From: Paenibacillus montaniterrae
GTDB taxonomy: Bacteria; Bacillota; Bacilli; Paenibacillales; Paenibacillaceae
NCBI RefSeq assembly: GCF_018403185.1
Contig: NZ_BOSE01000006.1
Span: forward strand, 124,001-188,000
Length of the DNA: 64,000 nucleotides
Direction: 5' to 3'
Both the position numbers and the translations under genes were made by a program. Below are positions 1 to 9,430 of the stretch, piece after piece. Positions within the stretch are counted from its first letter, which is position 1, and each line of letters begins with the position of its first letter. Below the pieces are notes generated by a model that saw only the letters and a list, made by a program, of their open reading frames with translations, was not told the DNA's origin and ran no database searches.

Positions 1-142
1 GCCAGCTTGCAGCGTCCGACATAATTTCCCCAAAGGGTTTAACGGAGTTTACAAAAAGGAAGTAAAACGGTGCGAGAAAAACGAGTGAAACTAGCACCAT
101 CCCTATTTCGAGAATAAGTGTTCTGCCCGTGTATCGTTTCAT
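1..142 (-). CDS. Sugar ABC transporter permease, MalG type (partial)
   Basis: The first 47 residues of a membrane protein run off the left edge of the window. The start MKRYTGRTLILEIG is followed by a hydrophobic segment and then FVNSVKPFGEI, the usual opening of CUT1 MalG-like permeases (cytoplasmic stub, TM1, then a periplasm-facing 'NS.K' stretch). The ATG lies two bases past the stop codon of the upstream permease, so the two genes are translationally coupled and form one heterodimeric channel. The substrate is not visible; the binding protein must lie outside the window. The family call is good but rests on the N-terminus only. Confidence 0.8.
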   Translation of the reverse strand, partial: MKRYTGRTLILEIGMVLVSLVFLAPFYFLFVNSVKPFGEIMSDAASW

Positions 143-144
143 CG

Positions 145-1023
145 TTATGCCTCCACCTCCTTGCTTTTCGTCACACGAACCTGAATTAACGTAATAATTG
201 CAACTGTAACAAAGAATAATAATGCTTTAGCGGTACCAAGACCGTAACGGTTATTTTGGAACGCTTCATTATAAATATTCATCGCTACTGATTCCGTGGA
301 CTTGTACGGTCCGCCTGCTGTTAGCGACAGGTTAATATCAAAGATTTTGAACGACCAGGAAATAGCCAAAAATAAACAGATCGTAACGGCTGGCATAACT
401 AGTGGAATAGTAATGCTGCGCAGCATTTGCCAGCGATTAGCTCCATCAATTTCTGCAGCCTCAACAATTTCTTTAGGCACATTCGTTAATGATGAAATAT
501 AAATGACCATCAAGTAACCAGCCTGATGCCATATAAACACAATAACGATACCCCAAAATCCCGTGGTTGGATCACCTAGCCAAGCTAGTCCGAAAAAAGA
601 CCAGTCCGTAAGCTTATAAATGGTGTCAAACCCTTTAATAAAAATAAACTGCCAAATAAAACCTAGCAGTAAGCCGCCGATTACGTTCGGCATAAAGAAA
701 ACCGTCCGCATAATGTTCCGTAATTTCAATGCATTCGTTAACAAGTATGCAAAAACGAAGCCTACTATATTCACCAAGACTACGCCAACAACGGTAAACT
801 TAGTGGTAAATATAAACGACTGCCAAAAACCTGTATCATCCGTGAACAGTGTTTTAAAGTTGCTAAGCCCTACCCAGTTGACTGTTTTTGCGATACCATT
901 CCAATCTGTTAACGAATAGTACATCCCTAATAAAAATGGTACTATGAGAATAAGAACGAAGAATAAGAACACGGGTCCGACAAAGAACGCTTGTAGTCCC
1001 CATTCCATCTTTCTTTTTTTCAT
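145..1023 (-). CDS. Sugar ABC transporter permease, MalF type
   Basis: This 292-residue protein has six predicted membrane spans, the first at about residues 13-35. The CUT1 permease EAA loop (EAAEIDGANRWQ, about residues 188-199) contacts the ATPase. It forms an inner-membrane channel with the following MalG-type partner. No ATPase gene is adjacent, as usual in Firmicutes that share one MsmK-type ATPase among CUT1 systems. It is divergent from the YesM/YesN pair at 1126-4577, which is the likely regulator. A GGGAG ribosome site precedes the ATG. The substrate cannot be told from sequence. Confidence 0.9.
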   Translation of the reverse strand: MKKRKMEWGLQAFFVGPVFLFFVLILIVPFLLGMYYSLTDWNGIAKTVNWVGLSNFKTLFTDDTGFWQSFIFTTKFTVVGVVLVNIVGFVFAYLLTNALKLRNIMRTVFFMPNVIGGLLLGFIWQFIFIKGFDTIYKLTDWSFFGLAWLGDPTTGFWGIVIVFIWHQAGYLMVIYISSLTNVPKEIVEAAEIDGANRWQMLRSITIPLVMPAVTICLFLAISWSFKIFDINLSLTAGGPYKSTESVAMNIYNEAFQNNRYGLGTAKALLFFVTVAIITLIQVRVTKSKEVEA

Positions 1024-1125
1024 GAGGTATCTCCCTTCTTCAATCTTTGATGCTAAAGTACTTTCATTATAAAGACAGGAAGACTATACAAATACCTACT
1101 AGCGTGAACTAAAAGGGGTAAAATA

Positions 1126-2946
1126 TTGATTGGGAGTGTTAAGTTGAAGTTCAAGACAATTCGAAGCAAGCTCATTGTATTTTTATTGCTGGCAACGATT
1201 ATACCGATATCGACTACGATGCTGGTCAGTTATTATTATACAAGTGAGTCTTTAAAACAAAGAATAGCTGACGAGAATATGAATTTGCTATTTCAAGGGG
1301 CGCATAATTTGTCGGCGCTATTAGATAATTTAAATCGCGCAAGCTCTAATATTTATACGATTCAGACACTTATTCAAGGCGGCTACAACGATATGTATAG
1401 TGAATCGCGTGTATATGACGCACTGCGTTACATGACAACGGTCGTTCCCGATGTGTTTCAGGTGTATTTGTATGAAAATAAAAATAACAAGGCAACCCTT
1501 GTTACCTTGCACACGCCTAGTCGCAACTACAATATTGATGTTTATCCTGCCTTGGAGACTAACGAGCAGCTATTACCAACTCATTTAAGCCATACGTATG
1601 GACTAACATCGTTAACAGCCAACCATACACCTCGACATGTATTTACTTTTCAAAATCAAATACAAAAAATACCTTCTACGGAGGTAATCGGTTACTTAGC
1701 GATTGATGTTGATATTAAAGCGGTTACGAATATCGTTCATAATTTGTATAATCCCGGCGCTGAAAAATTTTATATTATCGATCATCATAATCAGCTCATA
1801 TATAGTGATGATGCTGAACAGTACGAGCAGCCTTTTGCAGCCAGCTGGTACAACGAAGGTGTGCTGGCCAGCGAACAAATGCAAAATTATTTTGAAGCAG
1901 ACAACAGCTTGTTTGTTTATCAAAAAATAAAAAACAATTTAACCGACTGGACATTAGTAAAGGAAATTCCTATCTCCTATTTAACGAAGGAAGCTAAAAA
2001 AGCTGCTACGATTAACATGTTGCTGCTAGCGATCTCGTTAATTACGATTATTATTGCAACCATCATTATTTCGATTCGTATTACATCGCCAGTACGCCAG
2101 CTTACAAGGTATATGAGCTTAATTCAAAGCGGTCAATTAAATGTCGCGATTCCATCCGTAAAGCAGCATGATGAAATTAGTGATGTCATTAATCGTTTCC
2201 GCGAAATGATGAATACGATTAACAATTTAGTTTTACGGGAGTATCAATTAGAATTGTCGAGTAAAAATAACCAGCTAAAAGCAATGCAGGCACAAATAAA
2301 CCCGCATTTTCTCAATAATACCCTGCAAATTATCGGGACTTTAGCTTTAGAGCAAAATAATACCCGGATCTATAAGCTGCTTTCCTCGCTAGCTAAAATG
2401 ATGCAGTACAGCATGCATAACAACAACAAGGTCGTGACACTCAACGATGAGCTTGATCATGTGAAGGCTTATCTTGAGCTGCAAAAGGAGCGGTATGAAA
2501 ATCTATTTTCCGTACACTTTAATATCGATGAAGCGCTGCTGCCCAAGCCTGTACCAAAGCTGATATTACAACCGATCGTGGAAAATTATTTCAAGCACGG
2601 CTTCGAGCGAAATAAAGATAATCAGCAATTAATGATTCAAGTAAGTGCATTGCCTGCTAACATGATATGTATCAAAATAAGCAATAATGGACTACCAATT
2701 GCACCTGAGAAGCTGCAAGCCTTGCATCAAAAGCTGGAGCATACCGCGATTAATTTGCTTGACCAAGCTGACCATGATCGTGATGAGCATTCAATAAACT
2801 CCTCCATCGGTCTAAATAATGTACTAACAAGATTGAAATTACTTTACGATAACAAAGCAACCTTAGAGATTAGTAATCAATCAGACAACAACGGAACTGT
2901 TGTAATGATTACGTTTCCTGCACAAGTGAAATTGGAGCGTGAATAA
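1126..2946 (+). CDS. YesM-type sensor histidine kinase
   Basis: This is a membrane sensor kinase of the HPK7/LytS-like YesM family, 606 residues. It has TM1 at about residues 15-36, an extracellular sensor region, TM2 at about 290-315, a HAMP segment, then a His_kinase domain with the phospho-acceptor motif QINPHFLNNTL (His about 394) and an HATPase_c domain with ILQPIVEN and IGLNN boxes. It should phosphorylate the YesN-type regulator encoded 2 bases downstream and thereby control the divergent sugar permeases. The start is uncertain: a TTG at 1126 has an AGGGG 7 bases upstream, and a TTG at 1144 has a GGGAG 8 bases upstream. Both would be leaky non-ATG starts. Confidence 0.9.
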   Translation: MIGSVKLKFKTIRSKLIVFLLLATIIPISTTMLVSYYYTSESLKQRIADENMNLLFQGAHNLSALLDNLNRASSNIYTIQTLIQGGYNDMYSESRVYDALRYMTTVVPDVFQVYLYENKNNKATLVTLHTPSRNYNIDVYPALETNEQLLPTHLSHTYGLTSLTANHTPRHVFTFQNQIQKIPSTEVIGYLAIDVDIKAVTNIVHNLYNPGAEKFYIIDHHNQLIYSDDAEQYEQPFAASWYNEGVLASEQMQNYFEADNSLFVYQKIKNNLTDWTLVKEIPISYLTKEAKKAATINMLLLAISLITIIIATIIISIRITSPVRQLTRYMSLIQSGQLNVAIPSVKQHDEISDVINRFREMMNTINNLVLREYQLELSSKNNQLKAMQAQINPHFLNNTLQIIGTLALEQNNTRIYKLLSSLAKMMQYSMHNNNKVVTLNDELDHVKAYLELQKERYENLFSVHFNIDEALLPKPVPKLILQPIVENYFKHGFERNKDNQQLMIQVSALPANMICIKISNNGLPIAPEKLQALHQKLEHTAINLLDQADHDRDEHSINSSIGLNNVLTRLKLLYDNKATLEISNQSDNNGTVVMITFPAQVKLERE

Positions 2947-2948
2947 AA

Positions 2949-4577
2949 GTGAAAGCTTTAATAGTAGATGATGAATCTCGCGTACGCAAGGCGATTCGGC
3001 TATTAGTGAATTGGGAAGAGCATGGCATTCATGAAATTAGAGAGGCAGATGGCGGCAACAAGGCAATCGAAATGATGAATGAATATAAGCCTCAGCTCGT
3101 CATTACGGATATGATGATGGATGCTGGCAACGGCATGGAGTTAACGGCCTGGATAGAGAGGTTCTCAAAAACCTGCAAATTTATCGTCATAAGCGGACAT
3201 GATGATTTTGAATATATGCGCCATACCGTACAGCACGGCGGAATCGACTATATATTAAAACCGATCGATGCCGATATTATTAATTCTGCTGTAGCTACGG
3301 CTGTAAAGGCATGGTTAGCCGAAGAGCATTCGCGCCAAATTCAACTCGAGCAATCGATTATGCTGAATGAAATAAAACCGGTGCATGATGAGAAGCTGCT
3401 TTCACGGCTTATTGATGATGTCGCAAATATTAACACTACGGTGCAGCGATTAATAAAAAATCGTGTTATTCCAGATGGGATTACGGATGTACAACTCGTT
3501 ATATTACAATTTAACAATGCAGATCAACCGCTATTAGAAAGGTTCGGCAACGATGTCGATCTATTGTTATTCGCTATTGAAAATATTTGTCATGAGTGCA
3601 TTGGCGGGAATGCTAACGGTATAGCATTTAAATACTGGGGTTCATTCGAGCAAATCATATTACTGCTGTGGGATCATAAAGTAGATGCAGCCTTCATTAC
3701 GAGCCAAATTAATCAGACGATGCATACTCTTTTTTCCCGCAAGTTCCACTTTGGAACAACGAAGCTGGACAAGTTTCCAACTAGTCTGGCTAAACAATAT
3801 GACGAGGCGATCGCAGCATTAGATCATCGTAATTTGCTTGATGTCGCATCCTATTTGCATGATGCTAGTGAACCTCTCCTGCGTCTGCAACATCATGCAG
3901 ATTATTCGTTTGCAGACGTTAGAGAGGAATGGCGAGTCGCATTATTAAGCGGCAATCAGCACCTGATTGAGAAATGCTCGACCTCCTGGCTGCAGCAATT
4001 TGTAAATCATGGTTATTTAAGCCCTCATCTATTACAAAACTGGTTAGAAGATATGCTTAGCTTTCGCAACTCTTTATTGCAAGAAATATCGAGCAATCAA
4101 AAAAATGAGCTATTAGCAATGTTGGAACAGCAGGATACAGCAGTTCCGCCACCGAGCATAAATGATTACAGCATTAAGATTCATGATTGGCGGCAATGGG
4201 TGCTGCAGTTCAACTTGAACCTGTCGCAAGCCATTACCAATAGCTTGCAAAACAAATCGCGTTCATTCTCTGATATTGTGTCATATATAGAGCTGCATTA
4301 TAATGAAGAGCTTACCTTGCAGGAAATTGCTGATACGTTTCAAATTAGCCGTGAATATATTTCCAGAAAGTTCAAGCAAGATTATGCGATCAGTTTCACA
4401 GAATATTTAACCAGCTTTCGCTTGAACAAAGCAAAAGCTTTATTGCGAAATCGTAATTTGAAGCTAAATCAAATAGCAGAAATGGTAGGTATTCCAGATA
4501 TCAAATACTTTAGCAAAGTATTTAAAAAGCATGAAGGCGTAACGCCAAATGAATACCGCAAAACGTTAATGAATTAA
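2949..4577 (+). CDS. YesN-type response regulator, REC plus AraC HTH
   Basis: This 542-residue regulator has an N-terminal receiver domain (DD at 7-8, phospho-acceptor Asp54 in VITDMMMD, Lys in LKPID) and a long middle region of unknown fold. The C-terminal AraC/XylS double helix-turn-helix covers about residues 440-540, with the family signature ending in KVFKKHEGVTPNEYRK. It starts with GTG two bases after the kinase stop codon, with the SD (GGAGCG) inside the kinase gene, so the pair is translationally coupled. A strong bidirectional terminator follows directly. It probably activates the divergent sugar transporter genes. Confidence 0.9.
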   Translation: MKALIVDDESRVRKAIRLLVNWEEHGIHEIREADGGNKAIEMMNEYKPQLVITDMMMDAGNGMELTAWIERFSKTCKFIVISGHDDFEYMRHTVQHGGIDYILKPIDADIINSAVATAVKAWLAEEHSRQIQLEQSIMLNEIKPVHDEKLLSRLIDDVANINTTVQRLIKNRVIPDGITDVQLVILQFNNADQPLLERFGNDVDLLLFAIENICHECIGGNANGIAFKYWGSFEQIILLLWDHKVDAAFITSQINQTMHTLFSRKFHFGTTKLDKFPTSLAKQYDEAIAALDHRNLLDVASYLHDASEPLLRLQHHADYSFADVREEWRVALLSGNQHLIEKCSTSWLQQFVNHGYLSPHLLQNWLEDMLSFRNSLLQEISSNQKNELLAMLEQQDTAVPPPSINDYSIKIHDWRQWVLQFNLNLSQAITNSLQNKSRSFSDIVSYIELHYNEELTLQEIADTFQISREYISRKFKQDYAISFTEYLTSFRLNKAKALLRNRNLKLNQIAEMVGIPDIKYFSKVFKKHEGVTPNEYRKTLMN

Positions 4578-4616
4578 AAACAGATCAGCTTCTCCATCGG
4601 AGAAGCTGATCTGTTT
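4578..4616. terminator. Intrinsic terminator, bidirectional
   Basis: A perfect 18-bp stem (4578-4595 with 4599-4616) has a 3-base ATC loop and AT-rich flanks on both sides. It lies between the converging YesN gene and the LCP gene and can serve both strands. Confidence 0.9.
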
Positions 4617-4660
4617 GTATTCGCAATCCTTTCAACCCTCGTGCAAGCTAATGACAGCTC

Positions 4661-5656
4661 TTAGCTTTCATTCTTTACAGCTTTATCAGCATTCAGTTCA
4701 CTGTCAGTCTGCTCGAGTACGTTAGCAATGTATTGCTTAAGCTCTTCTTCACTCGTTACAGCCAGAACTGCGGCTTTACCAACATAGGTTTCTTGCAGCA
4801 GATTCATTGGAGGAATTTGCATGCTTTCGCCCATCGTGCTTTTATAGCCTACCGTAGCAAGCTTCCACATATCATTTACCGATAAATTCGTATCGACGTA
4901 AGGACTAACCTCCTCCAGAATAGCTGGAAGCTTCATAACCGAGGTCGTAGAAGTCAATTTATCGACAATTGCCTTGAAAAACTCCCGCTGCCGCTCAGTG
5001 CGCGTAAAGTCGGAGGTGGCGTCATGGCGGAAACGAACATATTGCAGCGCCTTGTCGCCGTCCAAATGCTGCTGCCCTTGCTTCAAATCAATATCATACT
5101 CATGCTTGTCCGCTTTACTTGGATAATACATATCCTTCTCTACGTAAAAATCCACTCCGTCTATTGCATCTACCAGCTTGATAAAGCCTTGAAAGTCGGT
5201 ATATACATAATATTGAATCGGTATCCCCAGCAAATCGCCAACCGCTTGCATCGCCGTATTCGGCCCATGGGTGATTGCCGTATTGATGCGGTTCTTCTTA
5301 TGTCCAGGAATATCAATATAAGTGTCGCGCATGATGGAAAACAGATGAATGCGCTGCTTAACCGGATCGAGCGAAACGACCATCATCGAGTCTGATCTCG
5401 GAATTTCCCCTTCCGAGAAGCCGCGGGCATCAACGCCCATCAGCAAAATATTAACAGGCTCCGTGCCTGTCCATTCTGGGGGCTTAACCACTTCTGTTTC
5501 CGCTGAAGGCAAACCTTTAAAAGGAGAATTGTCTGGAGATTTCTGCAAGCTTTGCAATCCATTCAAAACCGAAGCAATATAATACGTTGCACAACCGATT
5601 AGCGCAAGCGCAACGATCATTATAACCATTAAAATTTTTTTCTTGCTTATGTTCAT
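4661..5656 (-). CDS. LytR-CpsA-Psr (LCP) family glycopolymer transferase
   Basis: This 331-residue membrane-anchored protein has a short cytoplasmic tail, one membrane span (about residues 8-28), a linker, and an extracellular LCP domain. The core begins VNILLMGVDAR and continues with the RSDSMMV, SIMRDTYIDIPG, KNRINTA, DGVDFYVEKDM and QYVRFRHD motifs that carry the polyprenyl-phosphate and metal-binding Asp/Arg residues. LCP proteins transfer wall teichoic acid or other anionic polymers from lipid carriers to peptidoglycan. The gene is monocistronic, with its own upstream region of about 215 bp. Which polymer is attached cannot be told. Confidence 0.9.
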   Translation of the reverse strand: MNISKKKILMVIMIVALALIGCATYYIASVLNGLQSLQKSPDNSPFKGLPSAETEVVKPPEWTGTEPVNILLMGVDARGFSEGEIPRSDSMMVVSLDPVKQRIHLFSIMRDTYIDIPGHKKNRINTAITHGPNTAMQAVGDLLGIPIQYYVYTDFQGFIKLVDAIDGVDFYVEKDMYYPSKADKHEYDIDLKQGQQHLDGDKALQYVRFRHDATSDFTRTERQREFFKAIVDKLTSTTSVMKLPAILEEVSPYVDTNLSVNDMWKLATVGYKSTMGESMQIPPMNLLQETYVGKAAVLAVTSEEELKQYIANVLEQTDSELNADKAVKNES

Positions 5657-5801
5657 TAGAGTATGTCCTTTCTCTTTTTAAAACTAGCTCCATGGCTACG
5701 TAACGGCGAGTCTGCAATCCTCCTAAGTGTAGCCGCTGAATGTATATAAAAAGAGATAGACTTGTATAGAAGTTGTAAAATTTGCGATTATGGCATAGAA
5801 A

Positions 5802-5860
5802 ATGCTCCTCTTTGCAGTAGACAGTTCTGTTATTTCAACTGTCTACCAAAAGAGGAGCAT
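5802..5860 (-). terminator. Two-tier hairpin terminator after the LplABC-type operon
   Basis: An outer stem (ATGCTCCTCTTT with AAGAGGAGCAT) encloses an inner stem (GTAGACAGTT with AACTGTCTAC). It starts 11 bases after the stop codon of the last permease gene (5872). Confidence 0.8.
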
Positions 5861-5871
5861 GGATCGGCAAC

Positions 5872-6762
5872 TTATTTGACGGCCCCGATCGTAATCCCTT
5901 TTACAAAATACTTTTGAAAAAATGGATATGCGATCAGAATCGGCAGCACGCCAATTGCAGCGATTGCCATCCGCACCGATGTGCTAGGAAGCTGAGCAAT
6001 AGCTTGGCTCGCTCCTGTCCCGGCTGCACTGCTGTTGCTGGTCAGAAATTGAATATCCATAATCATTTTTGTCAGCACTGTCTGTATCCCGAACAGATTG
6101 GTATCTGTAAGATAGATCAGTCCATTGAACCAATCATTCCAGTAGGCGATTGCCTGGAACAAGCCTATTGTAGCCATTATTGGCAAAGACAACGGCAATA
6201 TAATACGATAAAAAATTTTAATTTCCCCCGCTCCATCAATGCTTGCCGCTTCGATCAAGGCCGGCGGGATAGAAGTCAAGAAGAAGGTCCGTACCAGCAG
6301 CACGTTGAATCCGTTCATAAGCAGCCCAGGAATGAGCAAGCCAAAAATTGTATTTTTAAGATCAAAAGTTTGCGTGTAGACGAGATAGGTCGGAACGAGT
6401 CCCCCATTAAACAGCAGCGTGAAAAACACGAGAAAGGTCCATAAGCGAGCAAGCGGCATATCTCTGCGCGACAAAGGATAGGCCAGCATTGACGTAATCG
6501 CCAGACTGACGACAGTCCCGATTACAGTAATCAGAACTGTAATCCCGTATGCTCTGCCGATCTCCAGCTTATGAATCCACAAATATTCATATGCTTTCAA
6601 GCTGAACTGTTCAGGAAAAAACGAGTAGCCATTTTGAATAATGCTTTGCTCACTGCTAAGTGAGGAAATAATAAGCAAGCAGAACGGAATAATACAAGCG
6701 GCAGCAAAAAGAGACAGTATAACATTGGCCACTATGTTGATTCCTTTATGATCCAGTGCCAT
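5872..6762 (-). CDS. Sugar ABC transporter permease, LplC type
   Basis: This 296-residue permease has six membrane spans. The EAA loop reads EAASIDGAGEIKIF, and the C-terminus ends YFVKGITIGAVKG-like (KYFVKGITIGAVK), typical of LplC/YtcP proteins. It pairs with the LplB-type permease encoded 20 bases upstream and with the binding protein at 7789. Systems of this subfamily import oligosaccharides, often polysaccharide-degradation products, and borrow a shared ATPase. It is the last gene of the operon; a two-tier terminator follows. Confidence 0.9.
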   Translation of the reverse strand: MALDHKGINIVANVILSLFAAACIIPFCLLIISSLSSEQSIIQNGYSFFPEQFSLKAYEYLWIHKLEIGRAYGITVLITVIGTVVSLAITSMLAYPLSRRDMPLARLWTFLVFFTLLFNGGLVPTYLVYTQTFDLKNTIFGLLIPGLLMNGFNVLLVRTFFLTSIPPALIEAASIDGAGEIKIFYRIILPLSLPIMATIGLFQAIAYWNDWFNGLIYLTDTNLFGIQTVLTKMIMDIQFLTSNSSAAGTGASQAIAQLPSTSVRMAIAAIGVLPILIAYPFFQKYFVKGITIGAVK

Positions 6763-6782
6763 TGTCGATCACCTCAATCTAA

Positions 6783-7712
6783 TTAAAATAGAGCATTCTC
6801 ACGATTTATTTTACGGACGATGAAATTTGCCGACAGAACCAGAATGAATCCGACAATAGACTGATAAACGCCTGCAGCAGATGCCATACCGATATCGCCC
6901 ATAACCATTAACGATCTGTACACATACGTATCAATCACATTGGTTGCATCCGACAGCATGCCTGTATTCATTGGAACCTGATAGAACAAGCCGAAATCCG
7001 AGTAAAAAATGCGTCCGATGCTAAGCAATGTAAGCATTACGATTACAGGTGTAATAAGCGGAATCGTAATGGCCCGAATTTGCTGCCATTTCGAGGCGCC
7101 ATCCAGCTTGGCTGCTTCATAGTATTCATGGTCTATACTAATAATTGATGCCAGATAGATAATGCAGGAGAAGCCCACTGATTTCCACAGGTTCACGAGC
7201 GTTAATATATAAGGCCAGTACTTCGGTTCGGTGTACCATGAAATCGGATCAATACCGAACAGCGGCAGAATTGTCTTGTTCATGAAGCCTGACTCCATGC
7301 TGAAAGCTGCATAAGCCAGATAGCCTACCACGACATAAGAAATCAAATGCGGAAGTACAATAATGCTTTGATAAAAGCGGGACAATATTTTTTTTCTAAC
7401 CTCGTTTAACAAAATAGCAAAAATAATCGCAAGTATTGTTCCTAAAACAATAAAGACCGCATTATATAAAATGGTGTTGCGAGTAATGATATAGGCATCG
7501 CTCGTTTTAAAGAGATACTCGAAATTTTTAAATCCGACCCAGTCGCTTCCCCAAATGCCTTGCGTAAAATTTACGTTTTTAAAGGCGATAAACATTCCTA
7601 GCATCGGCAAATAGTTATTGATGAATAAATAAATTAGCCCGGGAAGCATAAGCAGCATAAGAGGCCAATATTTGTAATACGTCTTCCACTTGCTTCTTAA
7701 CGTATTGCCCAT
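6783..7712 (-). CDS. Sugar ABC transporter permease, LplB type
   Basis: This 309-residue permease opens with the LplB-subfamily pattern WPLMLLMLPGLIYLFINNYLP and has six membrane spans. The EAA loop is EAAKLDGASKWQQI, about residues 200-213. It ends in the conserved KINRENALF tail seen in YteP/LplB proteins. It forms a heterodimer with the LplC-type partner downstream. A 16-bp hairpin in the gap to the SBP gene suggests reduced read-through, so permeases are probably made at lower level than the binding protein. Confidence 0.9.
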   Translation of the reverse strand: MGNTLRSKWKTYYKYWPLMLLMLPGLIYLFINNYLPMLGMFIAFKNVNFTQGIWGSDWVGFKNFEYLFKTSDAYIITRNTILYNAVFIVLGTILAIIFAILLNEVRKKILSRFYQSIIVLPHLISYVVVGYLAYAAFSMESGFMNKTILPLFGIDPISWYTEPKYWPYILTLVNLWKSVGFSCIIYLASIISIDHEYYEAAKLDGASKWQQIRAITIPLITPVIVMLTLLSIGRIFYSDFGLFYQVPMNTGMLSDATNVIDTYVYRSLMVMGDIGMASAAGVYQSIVGFILVLSANFIVRKINRENALF

Positions 7713-7742
7713 TTGAAATCCGTCCCCTCCAATTCACTTGAA

Positions 7743-7782
7743 ACGGACAATCCAATCGACAAGCAGCGATTGAATTGTCCGT
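7743..7782 (-). terminator. Intergenic attenuating hairpin between SBP and permease genes
   Basis: The arms at 7743-7758 and 7767-7782 pair at 15 of 16 positions around an 8-base loop. There is no good T-run, so partial termination or mRNA 3'-end stabilisation of the SBP message is more likely than full termination. Confidence 0.65.
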
Positions 7783-7788
7783 CCTCCC

Positions 7789-9309
7789 TTAACTCACTCC
7801 ATTAGCTGCAGCCCAAGCGTCAAGCTGCTTTTGCTTCTCTTCAATAATTTTATTAATACCGGCATCCTCCAGCTTTTTCAGGAAATCCGGAAGCGTTTTG
7901 TCGACATCAACGACTCCGCTCTCCAGCACTCTGCGATATTGCTCCAAAACAGCGTTGCAAGCAGCAATTTCATTTTTCAGCTCATCGCCATTGAAGGAAA
8001 ATCCGAGCGCCTTGGAAGCGGCAGCTGATTTATTAAACTGCTCCATCTCCTTGTAAACCTCCGGGTCATCGCCTTCGAATACATAGGATAAAAATTGATT
8101 GCCGTGCATCCAGCTATAGTTTTTATAAGCAACATTATCGCCCGTAACCCCTTCAGGGTACTTAATCACATTGTCGCTGCCTTCAACCTTTACATAATGC
8201 TTGCCTTCAATTCCCCAATCAATCAAATTAATAATCTCTTGATCGGTATAGAGCAAATTCAAAAATTGGAGTGTTTTCGCCGGATTTTCTGATTTTGCAG
8301 CAACACCAAGTGCAACATTAGTTACTGTATCCGTTTTGGCAACGGCTTCCCCAGTGCGAGCAGCAACCATCTCCAGACCAACATTGCGGCTTTCCTGCTC
8401 TTCAAAACCAGGCTTCATGGCGGAGAACCAGCCAGCTGCTTTGCCCGATTTAACAATAACGTTGGTAAACTCAGGCGTTGTTGCCGCGTCTTGCAGCAAA
8501 TAGCCTGCAACATACCATTCACGCAGCTTGCGTAAAATATGCTCATACTCCTCTGTTGCAAACAGGTTGACTACTTCCAAATTGTCCAAGCCGTTATTCA
8601 TCAATACGCCAAGATTGTTGCCTAGCGGATCATGGATAGCGTACGTGCTTAAAATAGAGCCATTCGATAAATTCGCAGCGCCAACCATGCCCGGCTCATT
8701 TTCTTTAATCGCCTTAAATATAATCTCTACATCGTCAAACGTTGTTACCTGGCTCAAATCAATATTATGCTTTTCTACCAGGTCCTTTCTTACAACAAAA
8801 CCGTAATCCTGCGCAAGGTCGCGAATACTCGGAATACCGTAGCTTACGCCATCAACCTTGGTTGCGTTATAGTAGTTCTCGCCAAGCACGTCAATGGTAG
8901 CTTGGGCATTCTCCTCCATAATGTTCCCGATTGGATATAGTGCGCCTCGTGAAATCTGAGTGCTGTAATCGCCCAGCATGACGAATGCATCCAGCTTCTC
9001 GCCGCCAGAGAGCATTAAATTAATTTGATTTGTGAAAGCGCTGTTGCTAATTGGCAGCAGCTTTACAGTGGCGTTGATCTTCTCCAACGTAATTTTGTTG
9101 ATTTCATCCTGAACCAGTTGAAGATCGGTTGGAACACTTTCAAATGTCGGGTATGCATAAACAATTTCATATGGCTTTTCCCCTTCACCCGCACCGCCAG
9201 TATTCGTCTCTTGCGTCTGATTATTGCCATTCGCTCCATTCCCGCTGCAAGCGGCCAATACAAGCATCGTCGCCAGCAGCATCGTTAACCAGCTAGCCTT
9301 TTTCTTCAT
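7789..9309 (-). CDS. Extracellular solute-binding lipoprotein, LplA type
   Basis: This 506-residue lipoprotein has the lipobox LAAC (Cys21) followed by a Gly/Asn-rich linker. The body is the large LplA/YtcQ-type binding protein: VYAYPTFESVPTDLQLVQDEINK opens the N-lobe, and a DUF3502-like C-terminal region is expected but was not verified. It is lipid-anchored outside the membrane and delivers an oligosaccharide to the two permeases encoded downstream. It lies directly after the YesM/YesN genes on the same strand. The GGGGGGAG ribosome site is strong. The substrate is unknown. Confidence 0.9.
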   Translation of the reverse strand: MKKKASWLTMLLATMLVLAACSGNGANGNNQTQETNTGGAGEGEKPYEIVYAYPTFESVPTDLQLVQDEINKITLEKINATVKLLPISNSAFTNQINLMLSGGEKLDAFVMLGDYSTQISRGALYPIGNIMEENAQATIDVLGENYYNATKVDGVSYGIPSIRDLAQDYGFVVRKDLVEKHNIDLSQVTTFDDVEIIFKAIKENEPGMVGAANLSNGSILSTYAIHDPLGNNLGVLMNNGLDNLEVVNLFATEEYEHILRKLREWYVAGYLLQDAATTPEFTNVIVKSGKAAGWFSAMKPGFEEQESRNVGLEMVAARTGEAVAKTDTVTNVALGVAAKSENPAKTLQFLNLLYTDQEIINLIDWGIEGKHYVKVEGSDNVIKYPEGVTGDNVAYKNYSWMHGNQFLSYVFEGDDPEVYKEMEQFNKSAAASKALGFSFNGDELKNEIAACNAVLEQYRRVLESGVVDVDKTLPDFLKKLEDAGINKIIEEKQKQLDAWAAANGVS

Positions 9310-9430
9310 AACTTCTCCCCCCGTACATTAACGTTCAGATCCGAAGTAATTCGAATCATGGCTTCATTATATAGTTGGCGATACTGGGCCACTACTCAGA
9401 TTTCGACATGTCAGTTGCACAGAATCGACT

